Positions 26,531 to 33,915 of a DNA stretch of 33,915 bases are shown here, one piece after another. The stretch is from Desulfobacteraceae bacterium. Its GTDB lineage: Bacteria; Desulfobacterota; Desulfobacteria; Desulfobacterales; JAABSP01. A program made the position numbers and the translations under genes. Where the stretch lies: contig JAABTM010000021.1 in assembly GCA_011389855.1 (NCBI GenBank), forward strand, positions 1 through 33,915. Direction: 5' to 3'. Each line of letters begins with the position of its first letter. Position 1 is the first letter of the stretch. The notes beneath the pieces were generated by a model that worked only from the letters and a program-made list of their open reading frames with translations, did no database searches and was not told the DNA's origin.

Positions 26531-27520
26531 ATGAAGACGCCGAACCGCGACGCCCATGACCCGTCCCACCCCGAAACGGCCTCGGTCCTCCTGCTCTCCG
26601 GGTTTCTGGGGTCGGGGAAGACCACCCTGCTGAAACGCATTCTCTCATGGCAAACGGACCTGTCGAATACCGTCGTTCTCGTCAACGAATTCGGCGATGT
26701 GGGCATCGACGGCGCGTTGCTGGAAGCGTCCGGATCGGGCGTCGTCGAACTGACCAGCGGGTGCATCTGCTGCACCCTGAGCGCCGATCTCCAACAGTCT
26801 CTGAGAGACATCCTCGACCGCTTCAATCCCCGGCGAATTTTTATTGAATCCACCGGGGTGGCCGACCCGACGGCCATCATCAGCGCCCTCGACGACGCGG
26901 ATCTGGCCGGGCGGATGAGATTGGAAAAGATCGTCACGGTGCTGGACGCCGATTACTGGGAAGCGCGGGAGAATTTCGGATCGCTGTTCTACCGTCAGCT
27001 GGAGACCGCTCACATGATTCTGCTCAACAAGATCGATCTCATCGCCCCGGAGATGATCCCCCGGTTCCTGGAAGAGATCCATGCTCTCCTGCCGGGCTGC
27101 CAGGTCGTGCCCACCGTCCGTTGCGCCATCGACCCGGAAACCCTCTGGACGCCCGCCGCGCCACGGAAAGCCTTCCTCAAGCCGATGCACCTTTTCCGGG
27201 CGTTCACCCCGGATCATGAGGAGGACAGCAGTTCATCGGCGGCGTCGGCCGCTCCATTTGCCACCTTCTCTTTCGAAGACCGCCGGATCATGGATGAAAC
27301 CGCCTTTCAGGGGTTTCTCGATGCGCTGCCGTGGGAGGTATTCCGGGTGAAAGGTCCGGTGCGTTTCTCTGATCGGATCCGACTGATCAATTTCGTCGGC
27401 GGCAAAGGCGAGTGGTCGGACTGGACCGGCGAACCCGTTACGCGGCTGGCCTTCATCGGGTGGCGGGTCGATGGCGAGGCGATCCAGGACCGTCTTGCCC
27501 GGTGCATCGCTGCCCCCTGA
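26531..27520 (+). CDS. CobW-like GTPase
   Basis: VLLLSGFLGSGKTTLLKRILSW...VVLVNEFGDVGIDGALLEASGSGVVELTSGCICCTLSADLQQSLRDIL...IFIESTGVADPTAIISAL...LLNKIDL; C-terminal CobW_C-like. Confidence 0.94.
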   Translation: MKTPNRDAHDPSHPETASVLLLSGFLGSGKTTLLKRILSWQTDLSNTVVLVNEFGDVGIDGALLEASGSGVVELTSGCICCTLSADLQQSLRDILDRFNPRRIFIESTGVADPTAIISALDDADLAGRMRLEKIVTVLDADYWEARENFGSLFYRQLETAHMILLNKIDLIAPEMIPRFLEEIHALLPGCQVVPTVRCAIDPETLWTPAAPRKAFLKPMHLFRAFTPDHEEDSSSSAASAAPFATFSFEDRRIMDETAFQGFLDALPWEVFRVKGPVRFSDRIRLINFVGGKGEWSDWTGEPVTRLAFIGWRVDGEAIQDRLARCIAAP

Positions 27521-27535
27521 CACACACCGACGGCA

Positions 27536-28282
27536 TCAAAACGGGGCCGTCGCCTTTGCCAGCAGTTTCTCCAGCCGGGCGTCGGATTTTTTTTGGATCA
27601 GATCCTTGATCACGGCGTACTTGTTGAGATCGGCCTTGAGGCGCCCCCATACCAACGAGGCCATGAGCATGCTGAAATCCGACCCATAGCCGTCTTCGAA
27701 ACAGCGTTTCATCTCCGGATGCGCGTCATCCAGTCCGTGGACCCGGGACAGGAGATCCATCAGCCGGGAATCCGGAGGCGGCGTGCTTCCCGACACCGTC
27801 ACCTTGTCGCAGTATTCCATTTCATGGGTCGCCGTTTCCTCCGGCAACTCGATGCCATAGCGTCGCCACATGGCGACGAGGGCCTTTTTGCCTTCCCGGC
27901 TCTGAGCCGTCCCCTGCCGGCCCCACTCGATGCTCCATATGCCGTAGGCCCGGCAGGCGAAGGGTCGGAACTCGTAATTCCCGCACCCGCCGTCATCGGC
28001 GAGAAACGGACAATGCCCGCGCCGCGCCGGATTGGAGAGGAAGAATCCGAGAAACCGCCGAACGGCGGCGTCCCGGTCCTCCCGCGGCAATTCGGCGATA
28101 CATCGAAACCATTGCAGGGCTTCCACCCAGGTCATCTGGGGTAAAAACAGGCAGCATTCCCCGGGGCGGTCGCAACGGCATTGGGTTTCCGGCAGCAAAC
28201 CATACAGGGCCTGCAATTTTCCAAATCGCGGCTCGGCCGCCTCGATTCCCGTCTGGATTTCCTCGACGCCGATCACCGTCAT
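27536..28282 (-). CDS. YkgJ-family cysteine-cluster protein
   Basis: CRCDRPGECCLFLPQMTWVEALQWFRC...GHCPFLADDGGCGNYEFRPFACRAYGIWS. Confidence 0.8.
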   Translation of the reverse strand: MTVIGVEEIQTGIEAAEPRFGKLQALYGLLPETQCRCDRPGECCLFLPQMTWVEALQWFRCIAELPREDRDAAVRRFLGFFLSNPARRGHCPFLADDGGCGNYEFRPFACRAYGIWSIEWGRQGTAQSREGKKALVAMWRRYGIELPEETATHEMEYCDKVTVSGSTPPPDSRLMDLLSRVHGLDDAHPEMKRCFEDGYGSDFSMLMASLVWGRLKADLNKYAVIKDLIQKKSDARLEKLLAKATAPF

Positions 28283-28304
28283 CGGCGCGCCTTTCCGTCC
28301 GTTT

Positions 28305-29294
28305 TCAGCAACATTTGTAAAGCCTCAACAGTTTCTTATCCATCAAAAAATAAAATTTCATAAAAGACGACCCGTCCGGCCGTGTGCGGACCCCGTGGAG
28401 GGAATCGGCCAGTTCGATGGTGGCGCGCAGATGGGTGATCATGATGAGTTGCGTACGGGTGGAAACGTCCTTCAGAAACGCCTGCATGGATTTATGGTGC
28501 GTGTAGTCCAGGGAGGGTTCCACTTCGTCCAGAAGATAGAAAGGGCTCTGGAGTTGCCCGAACAACGCCAGCTTCAGGGCAAGACTGGTGACGGCTTTCT
28601 GGCCTCCGGAAAGCTGGTGGGGCCGGAGTCGTCGGTCGCCCGACATGGACATCCGGAGGTCCAGACTTTTGTCGCCGTTCCGGGCGCTCAGATCCAGCGC
28701 GACCTCGGCCTCCGGCATCAGGTAGCCCATATACCGCTTCAGCCGGCGGGCGAGCCGGTCCTGCAAATCGCCGGGGAGATCCTCGCCGGCATCGAGATCC
28801 ATCAGGGAACAGACGGCCTCGAAGCGACGGCGGGGCGCCATGTAGAGCAGATCGTTGATCTGTTCCTGCCGGATAATGGTTTTGAGGGCGTCTTTTGTCT
28901 GAAAATCCGAGAGCCGCCCGCGATAGTCCTCGGGGGCGACCTCCTCGTCGTCAAGGGTGAACCGCTCACGGCCGTCCCGGGTCATTTCCCGGCTCACAGT
29001 CAGGCCGGCGGCGTCTTTTTCCTGACTTTCCTTAAAGGTCAAAAGGACTTTCACCCGAGGGGCGGGCGGTTGGGTTTTGTTCCCGCCGAAGAAAAGGTCG
29101 TCGGGCTCGTAGCAGCGCAGGCGAAAAAGGGAATCCTCCCCCATGGCCCAGACGATGGCGTCCAGGATGTTCGATTTTCCCACGCCGTTGTTGCCCATGA
29201 TGACGCTGATGCCGGGATGAAACCGCATTTCGGTTTCCTCGGAAAACGATTTGAAGCCCTCGATGCGCACATCTTCAAGATGCATGGTCGCCAT
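28305..29294 (-). CDS. Head-only SMC-like ATPase
   Basis: MHLEDVRIEGFKSFSEETEMRFHPGISVIMGNNGVGKSNILDAIVWAMGE (Walker A), LRPHQLSGGQKAVTSLALKLAL (signature), PFYLLDEVEPSLDYTHHKSM (Walker B); no long coiled coil between lobes. Confidence 0.88.
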   Translation of the reverse strand: MATMHLEDVRIEGFKSFSEETEMRFHPGISVIMGNNGVGKSNILDAIVWAMGEDSLFRLRCYEPDDLFFGGNKTQPPAPRVKVLLTFKESQEKDAAGLTVSREMTRDGRERFTLDDEEVAPEDYRGRLSDFQTKDALKTIIRQEQINDLLYMAPRRRFEAVCSLMDLDAGEDLPGDLQDRLARRLKRYMGYLMPEAEVALDLSARNGDKSLDLRMSMSGDRRLRPHQLSGGQKAVTSLALKLALFGQLQSPFYLLDEVEPSLDYTHHKSMQAFLKDVSTRTQLIMITHLRATIELADSLHGVRTRPDGSSFMKFYFLMDKKLLRLYKCC

Positions 29295-29583
29295 CCGTGT
29301 TTTTCTGGTGATAACGGCGTCGGATTTCCTCGGCCAGTTCTTCCTGCATGGGGATCTGAGACACATACACCAAGTCGTCGTCCAGGGCCACGCTGGGCAA
29401 GGACTTGGCCTTCAGCTCTCTGAACCGGTGAACGCCTTCACGGGTTCGCATATCCCATTCATGCACTTCCATCAACGCCTGAATGTCTTCCGGTAAAACC
29501 TTTACCGATTCCGCCATGTAGACGCAGGCGGTTCACTGCCTGAAATCGGTCAGCAACACATCCACGCACACTTTTTGCTCCAT
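29275..29583 (-). CDS. Candidate selenoprotein: thioredoxin-like protein with UxxC motif (Sec17)
   Basis: MEQKVCVDVLLTDFRQ-U-TACVYMAESVKVLPEDIQALMEVHEWDMRTREGVHRFRELKAKSLPSVALDDDLVYVSQIPMQEELAEEIRRRY; TGA at 29533-29535. Aligns over its length with 18212-18616 (VLTLDSVQ-C-AACGYMMESIAALPDDVQ...). RBS GGGGGAG before ATG 29583. Confidence 0.9.
29491..29507 (-). promoter_or_regulatory. SECIS-like stem-loop downstream of UGA (CGGUAAA-GGU-UUUACCG)
   Basis: Perfect 7-bp stem with GGU loop, 25 nt after the UGA codon. Confidence 0.73.
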
Positions 29584-29842
29584 AATCTCCCCCGGGGAAT
29601 CATTTGCAGGTCAAGGACGGTGGTTTTTCCGGCCAGATCGAACCGCAGCATCTGGGGGAGGCGCATGAGGCGATCCCTTTGGATGGGGTCCATTTTTGGC
29701 CAGCCGGGCGGTTCCGCTCCCTCGGCGAATCGCCAGTCCGCTTCCCCCTGAACGCACTGGACGCCTTGTTTGTCCAGCATCCGGATCATTTCTTTGTTTT
29801 GCGGGGCGTCGCCGGTGATTTTTCCGCGGAATTTTCAAACAT
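29550..29842 (-). pseudogene. Small conserved-looking ORF, probably frameshifted near its start
   Basis: ATG 29842 reads MFEN; the frame carrying FRGKITGDAPQNKEMIRMLDKQGVQCVQGEADWRFAEGAEPPGWPKMDPIQRDRLMRLPQMLRFDLAGKTTVLDLQ is restored by one T in AATTCC near 29826-29836. Confidence 0.45.
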
Positions 29843-29848
29843 GGCGGG

Positions 29849-30466
29849 CTAGTCCCCGACCCGGCCGAGCATGCCGTTCAAGCAGTCCCGCAGCTCATCC
29901 GTGCCCGGAATGTGGTCGAAGGCCAGCCGGCCGTCGATGAACAGAGAGGGGACCGGCGGCAGCTTCCCAAAAATCCGGGCCAGCTCATCGAATCGGACGG
30001 CCCCTTCCTTTCGGGTCAACACCACTTTTTCCCATTTCAAGGCGCCGTTGAACTCGGGGGCGACTTCCTCCACCACTCGGGTCATGTATTCGCAGGGCAC
30101 ACAGTGGGAACCTTCATGAAGAATTTCCAAATGGATGGCTTCTCTTTTCCCGATCGCCTCCTCAATGACTTCCTCCAGTTCAAACATGGGCGGAATCGCG
30201 TCAAAAACCAACTCGCCGTTAATAAACAGGGAAGGGACCGGGGCCACGCGGCAATGCTTATGCACCGCGTCTTCGCCGTAAAGTTCACAGGACAATTGAA
30301 GAAACCGCTTTTTTCCCTCGCCCTTCATGAAATCCACCCGGCGATAGTCCACGCGGTCGGCGTATCGGGGCAGGATTTCAAGGACGGTCTGATCCATATA
30401 AAAACAGGGGAGACAATAGTCGGCCTTGTACATCACCTCGATCACCACTTTTTTTCCCGGTTTCAC
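29849..30466 (-). CDS. Tandem double thioredoxin-like protein (CLPC and CVPC motifs)
   Basis: Two similar halves: VIEVMYKADYCLPCFYMDQTVLEI...VPSLFINGELVFDAIPPMFELEEVI and LEILHEGSHCVPCEYMTRVVEEV...VPSLFIDGRLAFDHIPGTDELRDCL. Confidence 0.85.
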   Translation of the reverse strand: MKPGKKVVIEVMYKADYCLPCFYMDQTVLEILPRYADRVDYRRVDFMKGEGKKRFLQLSCELYGEDAVHKHCRVAPVPSLFINGELVFDAIPPMFELEEVIEEAIGKREAIHLEILHEGSHCVPCEYMTRVVEEVAPEFNGALKWEKVVLTRKEGAVRFDELARIFGKLPPVPSLFIDGRLAFDHIPGTDELRDCLNGMLGRVGD

Positions 30467-30683
30467 GCCGGTTTTCCTTTCGGGTCGATTTTATGACAAC
30501 CCTTTAAATTTCCTATTGACCAATGCCGCTGTAAACGGCTTTGCACATCCCCGAAACGCCGCCCCTGATTCTTTTCCTGGAAATCTATATCACGGATGCC
30601 GATGCGTTGACAGTCAACCCGAAGTCGATTTTTTATCGTCTTCCGGTTGAATTTTGCCGTCTCCCATGGAAAGGGGCGGGCTG

Positions 30684-30721
30684 CTGATTGACAAATCCCC
30701 CGGCTTGAATTAGTCAATCAG
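30684..30721. repeat. Inverted repeat in divergent intergenic region (possible operator)
   Basis: ctgattgac (30684-30692) / gtcaatcag (30713-30721). Confidence 0.45.
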
Positions 30722-30798
30722 TGTCGCTCACCGCGGCCGATCTCTGTTGAGAGCGGATTCTTTTCGACATTCACAGAACGGGCAAGAAAATCAAATTT

Positions 30799-31737
30799 AT
30801 GGGAGCCATGCAAATGGGAACAATTCGGCACGCCGTCCAGCCGGCGGTGGGAGGGATGTGCCTGTGCCTCATCATCATGTTGGCGACGGTTTCAAACGGA
30901 TGGGCGCGGGAGATCATCGCCACCGATCAACGCGGCCGGGAAATCCATCTGGCCCATCCCCCCCGGCGAATCGTCACCCTGGCCCCCAGCATCACGGAAA
31001 TCGTTTTTTATCTGGGATTGGGCGACCGGGTAGTGGGCGTGACCCGGTTCAGCGATTATCCCCCCGAGGCGGGTCTGAAACCCAAAGTGGGCGCTTTCAC
31101 CGATTTAAATGTGGAGCGGATCATCACCCTGACCCCGGATCTCGTCCTGGGCACCAAAAACGGGAACCGTCCGGGGGCCGTTCGGCTGATGGAAGGGGCC
31201 GGATTGACGGTCTTCATCCTGGACGCCAAAGATCTGGAGGGGGTGCTGACGACCCTCGTGGCGGTGGGGCGACTGGGCGGCATCGCCGACACGGCGCACC
31301 GGATGGCCGGGGAATTGGAACAGCGCGTCGATCATATCCGGCGGAAAGTGCGATCAAAACCGAAACCCGGCGTCTTTTTCCAGGTCAGTCCCAGGCCCAT
31401 CATGACCATCAACCATGAGACGTTTCTCCACGATCTCATCTCCCTGGCCGGTGGGCGCAACATCGCCGCCGACGCCCCCATCAAATATCCCCGGTTCAGC
31501 ATCGAGGAAGTGATTCAACAAAAACCCGAGGTCATCATCATCGCCGGCATGAAGCAGGGACCACAGCTCGACGAAGCCCGGCGCCGGTGGTTGACCCTGC
31601 CCCTGATCCCCGCGGTGAAAAACGGCCGGGTGCATCTCATCGACTCCGATCTGACCAACCGGCCGTCGCCCCGCATCGTCCAGGGCCTGGAAATCCTGGC
31701 CCGCCTGATTCACCCGGAAATCCAATGGGACGACTAG
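30799..31737 (+). CDS. btuF: Cobalamin/iron-siderophore-type ABC transporter substrate-binding protein, BtuF-like
   Basis: Signal peptide, then PRRIVTLAPSITEIVFYLGLGDRVVGVTRFSDYPPEAGLKPKVGAFTDLNVERIITLTPDLVLG; followed by BtuC- and BtuD-like genes. Confidence 0.85.
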   Translation: MGAMQMGTIRHAVQPAVGGMCLCLIIMLATVSNGWAREIIATDQRGREIHLAHPPRRIVTLAPSITEIVFYLGLGDRVVGVTRFSDYPPEAGLKPKVGAFTDLNVERIITLTPDLVLGTKNGNRPGAVRLMEGAGLTVFILDAKDLEGVLTTLVAVGRLGGIADTAHRMAGELEQRVDHIRRKVRSKPKPGVFFQVSPRPIMTINHETFLHDLISLAGGRNIAADAPIKYPRFSIEEVIQQKPEVIIIAGMKQGPQLDEARRRWLTLPLIPAVKNGRVHLIDSDLTNRPSPRIVQGLEILARLIHPEIQWDD

Positions 31738-32771
31738 CGGATCGGACCGCCGCTGCAAAACCGCTGACCCCCTACCGGGTTTTACGGCTCTCGGCGATGA
31801 TGGGCCTGTTGCTGCTGGGGGTCGCGGGCCTGTCGATGGTCATCGGAACGGCGGACATTTCGCTGAAATCCATTCTGGACCTGTTTCTGGGGTCCGGGAC
31901 CTCGGGCGACCCAGCCGGCCTGATTCTGTTCCGGATACGCCTGCCCCGGATCATTCTGGCCGGATTCGTGGGGTTCGCCCTTTCGCTGGGGGGCGTCGTT
32001 TTCCAGGCACTTTTGCGCAATCCGCTTGCTGATCCTTATATTCTGGGAGTTTCCAGCGGATCAGCTTTCGGGGCGGTCGTGGCCATTGTCCTGGGCTTCG
32101 GCTTCAGCATCGGGGTACCGGTCATGTCCTTCGCCGGGGCGTTGCTGACGGTCTGGCTGCTGATGCAACTGGGCGCCCGGCGAATGGGGATGGAATCGAC
32201 CACGATCCTGCTCATGGGCGTCATCATCAACGCCTTTTTCACCGCCATCATCATGTTCTTCATCTCCACCGCCGCCGATGAACGGCTCCACTCCATGCTC
32301 TTCTGGCTCTACGGCGATCTGTCCCAGGGCCGGTACACCCATCTTTCCCTCATCGGGCCCGCCCTGCTGGGGGCACTGGCGATCCTATACCGGCATTCGG
32401 GCGCCCTCAACCTCATCACCGCCGGCGAGGAAACCGCCGCGCAACTGGGCGTCGAAGTGGATCGGATCAAAAAGATCTGTTTTCTGGTGGTCTCCCTGAT
32501 GATCGGCGTCGTCGTGGCCTTTTCCGGCCTCATCGGCTTTATCGGACTGATGGTCCCCCACCTGGCGCGAATGGTTTTCGGGTCCGATCACCGCCTGCTG
32601 ATCCCCATGGCGTCCCTGGGCGGGGCCGCCTTCCTGATCGCGGCCGACACCCTGGCCCGGACCCTCATCTCCCCCAGCGAACTGCCCGTGGGCGTCATCA
32701 CGGCGTTCATGGGCGCGCCTTTCTTCGTTTTTCTGCTCAGGGGCAAAGGAAGCCGATGGCGCCGACCCTGA
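31725..32771 (+). CDS. btuC: FecCD/BtuC-family ABC permease
   Basis: ILFRIRLPRIILAGFVGFALSLGGVVFQALLRNPLADPYILGVSSGSAFGAVVAI...LIGFIGLMVPHLARMVFGSDHR; start ATG 31725 overlaps the BtuF stop. Confidence 0.92.
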   Translation: MGRLADRTAAAKPLTPYRVLRLSAMMGLLLLGVAGLSMVIGTADISLKSILDLFLGSGTSGDPAGLILFRIRLPRIILAGFVGFALSLGGVVFQALLRNPLADPYILGVSSGSAFGAVVAIVLGFGFSIGVPVMSFAGALLTVWLLMQLGARRMGMESTTILLMGVIINAFFTAIIMFFISTAADERLHSMLFWLYGDLSQGRYTHLSLIGPALLGALAILYRHSGALNLITAGEETAAQLGVEVDRIKKICFLVVSLMIGVVVAFSGLIGFIGLMVPHLARMVFGSDHRLLIPMASLGGAAFLIAADTLARTLISPSELPVGVITAFMGAPFFVFLLRGKGSRWRRP

Positions 32772-33541
32772 CCCTGACGGATATCGGATTCGGATACGGA
32801 TACGGGGAGGCGCGAATACTGGAACACATCACGTTCCAGGTCCTTCCCGGAGAAATCATCGGAATACTGGGGCCTAACGGGTCGGGCAAGAGCACCCTTT
32901 TAAAGCTCATGGACGGCATCCTTTCGCCCCGTGAAGGGGAGATTTGGATCCGCGAACGGCGCCTGACCGATTTCAAACGGAGTGAACTGGCCAGGGAGAT
33001 GGCCATGGTGTCGCAGGAAAACCACTTCCGGTTCGCCTTTTCCGTCATGGAGGTGGTGCTCATGGGTCGTTTTCCCCACCTGGGAAAGATGGGGTTCGAA
33101 GGAAAGCGGGACGCGGCCGCGGCGATGGAGGCCCTGGAAGCCACGCATACGGAGCATCTGGCCCACCGTTCCGTCGAGGAACTTTCCGGCGGGGAAAAGC
33201 AGCGGGTTCTCATCGCCCGGGCCTTGGCCCAGGAACCCAAGGTGATCCTGCTGGACGAACCCACTTCCTTTCTCGATCTTAAATACAAGCGCGAGATGTT
33301 CCGCCTGATCACGACCCTGGGAAAAGACAAAGGACTGAGCGTGGTGGTCGTCTCCCACGACATCGACCTCGCCTCCCAATACTGCGACCGCGTCTTGCTC
33401 CTGAAGAACGGCGTCATCCATAAACTGGGGACGCCCGATGCGGTGATCACCGCGCCCGATATCGCCGAGGTCTATGACTGCCCGGTTCACGTGGACCAAA
33501 ACCCGGCGACGGGCAAGCCCCGGGTCAGCATCATCCGATAG
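32756..33541 (+). CDS. btuD: ABC transporter ATP-binding protein, BtuD/FecE-like
   Basis: GEIIGILGPNGSGKSTLLKLMDGIL...VEELSGGEKQRVLIARALAQEPKVILLDEPTSFLDLKYK...VVVVSHDIDLASQYCDRVLLLKNG. Confidence 0.93.
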   Translation: MAPTLTLTDIGFGYGYGEARILEHITFQVLPGEIIGILGPNGSGKSTLLKLMDGILSPREGEIWIRERRLTDFKRSELAREMAMVSQENHFRFAFSVMEVVLMGRFPHLGKMGFEGKRDAAAAMEALEATHTEHLAHRSVEELSGGEKQRVLIARALAQEPKVILLDEPTSFLDLKYKREMFRLITTLGKDKGLSVVVVSHDIDLASQYCDRVLLLKNGVIHKLGTPDAVITAPDIAEVYDCPVHVDQNPATGKPRVSIIR

Positions 33542-33585
33542 GACGGAGCGCATTAAAACCAATTCCCCTGAACGCGAGTAAGACC

Positions 33586-33607
33586 GCGCGGGAGTGAACT
33601 CCCACGC
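33586..33607. repeat. REP-like hairpin / possible terminator downstream of btuD
   Basis: gcgcgggagt-ga-actcccacgc, 10-bp stem with one mismatch. Confidence 0.55.
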
Positions 33608-33701
33608 TACTATGTGTCGTCCCTACAGGACTGGAATTGCAAAAAATGTCCAAGCAACAGGTGATCGATTCTTGAAAATCTCTTTTATTATGGAGACGAT
33701 A

Positions 33702-33915
33702 ATGAAAAAAATGAGCATAACAGACGAGGTCCGCCTGGGATGCGCGTCGGTGGCTGGAAAGGCGACGTTTGTCCGAATCAACGAGAAACAGATCCCGGAC
33801 TACGCGGCGACCCTGCCCCTCGGGGAGGTCGCATCGCCGGAACTCGACACGGACCGCCATTTTATCGGCGATCCAGCCGACACGGCCGCCTTTTTCCTCA
33901 CCTTGGACAGCATCA
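33702..33915 (+). CDS. Partial CDS, queuosine-salvage-like protein (N-terminus only)
   Basis: MKKMSITDEVRLGCASVAGKATFVRINEKQIPDYAATLPLGEVASPELDTDRHFIGDPADTAAFFLTLDSI...; runs off the window end; GGAG upstream. Confidence 0.6.
   Translation, partial: MKKMSITDEVRLGCASVAGKATFVRINEKQIPDYAATLPLGEVASPELDTDRHFIGDPADTAAFFLTLDSI

Noticed and set aside
28032-29423. 463-aa plus-strand ORF
   Set aside because: Antisense across the YkgJ-like and SMC-like genes; no domain signal.
29806-29835. Possible fourth Sec codon (in-frame TGA before KFRGKITGDAPQNK)
   Set aside because: No start codon upstream in that frame, no convincing SECIS loop, no Cys homologue known to me; a one-base frameshift fusing MFEN to FRGK is simpler.
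1-33915. CRISPR arrays, tRNA or rRNA genes
   Set aside because: No regularly spaced direct repeats and no recognisable tRNA or rRNA sequence on reading; no covariance-model scan could be run.

Overview
The window is a GC-rich, mostly minus-strand accessory region. It looks like a sulfate-reducing or acetogen-like deltaproteobacterium (Desulfobacterales-type), but that assignment is inferred from gene content only. The core is a corrinoid-dependent methyl-transfer (O-demethylase-like) cluster: three MtaA/URO-D-type methyltransferases, a corrinoid protein, an MtrH-like methyltransferase, and a RACo-type corrinoid activator. Around it are cobalt/B12 supply genes (CbiM, a fused CbiQ-CbiO, BtuF/C/D), several CobW-like GTPases, thioredoxin-like proteins, DUF2284 and DUF1638 proteins, a NorQ/NorD-like pair and a head-only SMC-like ATPase. 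The main discovery is at least three genes the ORF track splits or truncates at in-frame UGA codons, which are best read as selenoproteins. (1) A URO-D/MtaA-type methyltransferase with Sec at the C-terminal zinc-ligand Cys position (APG-U-DMPYDVP). (2) A CobW-like P-loop GTPase with Sec in the CxCC metal-binding motif (GG-U-VGCS). (3) A UxxC thioredoxin-like protein (RQ-U-TACVYM) whose Cys paralogue lies in the same window (VQ-C-AACGYM). Each UGA is followed 13-25 nt downstream by a short stem-loop with a 3-nt, G-first apical loop (GGU, GGU, GUC), as expected for bacterial SECIS elements. Other observations are several frameshifted genes, a large nested inverted repeat, and a low-GC NYN/LOTUS gene that may be an insertion. 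No rRNA, tRNA or CRISPR array was recognised.
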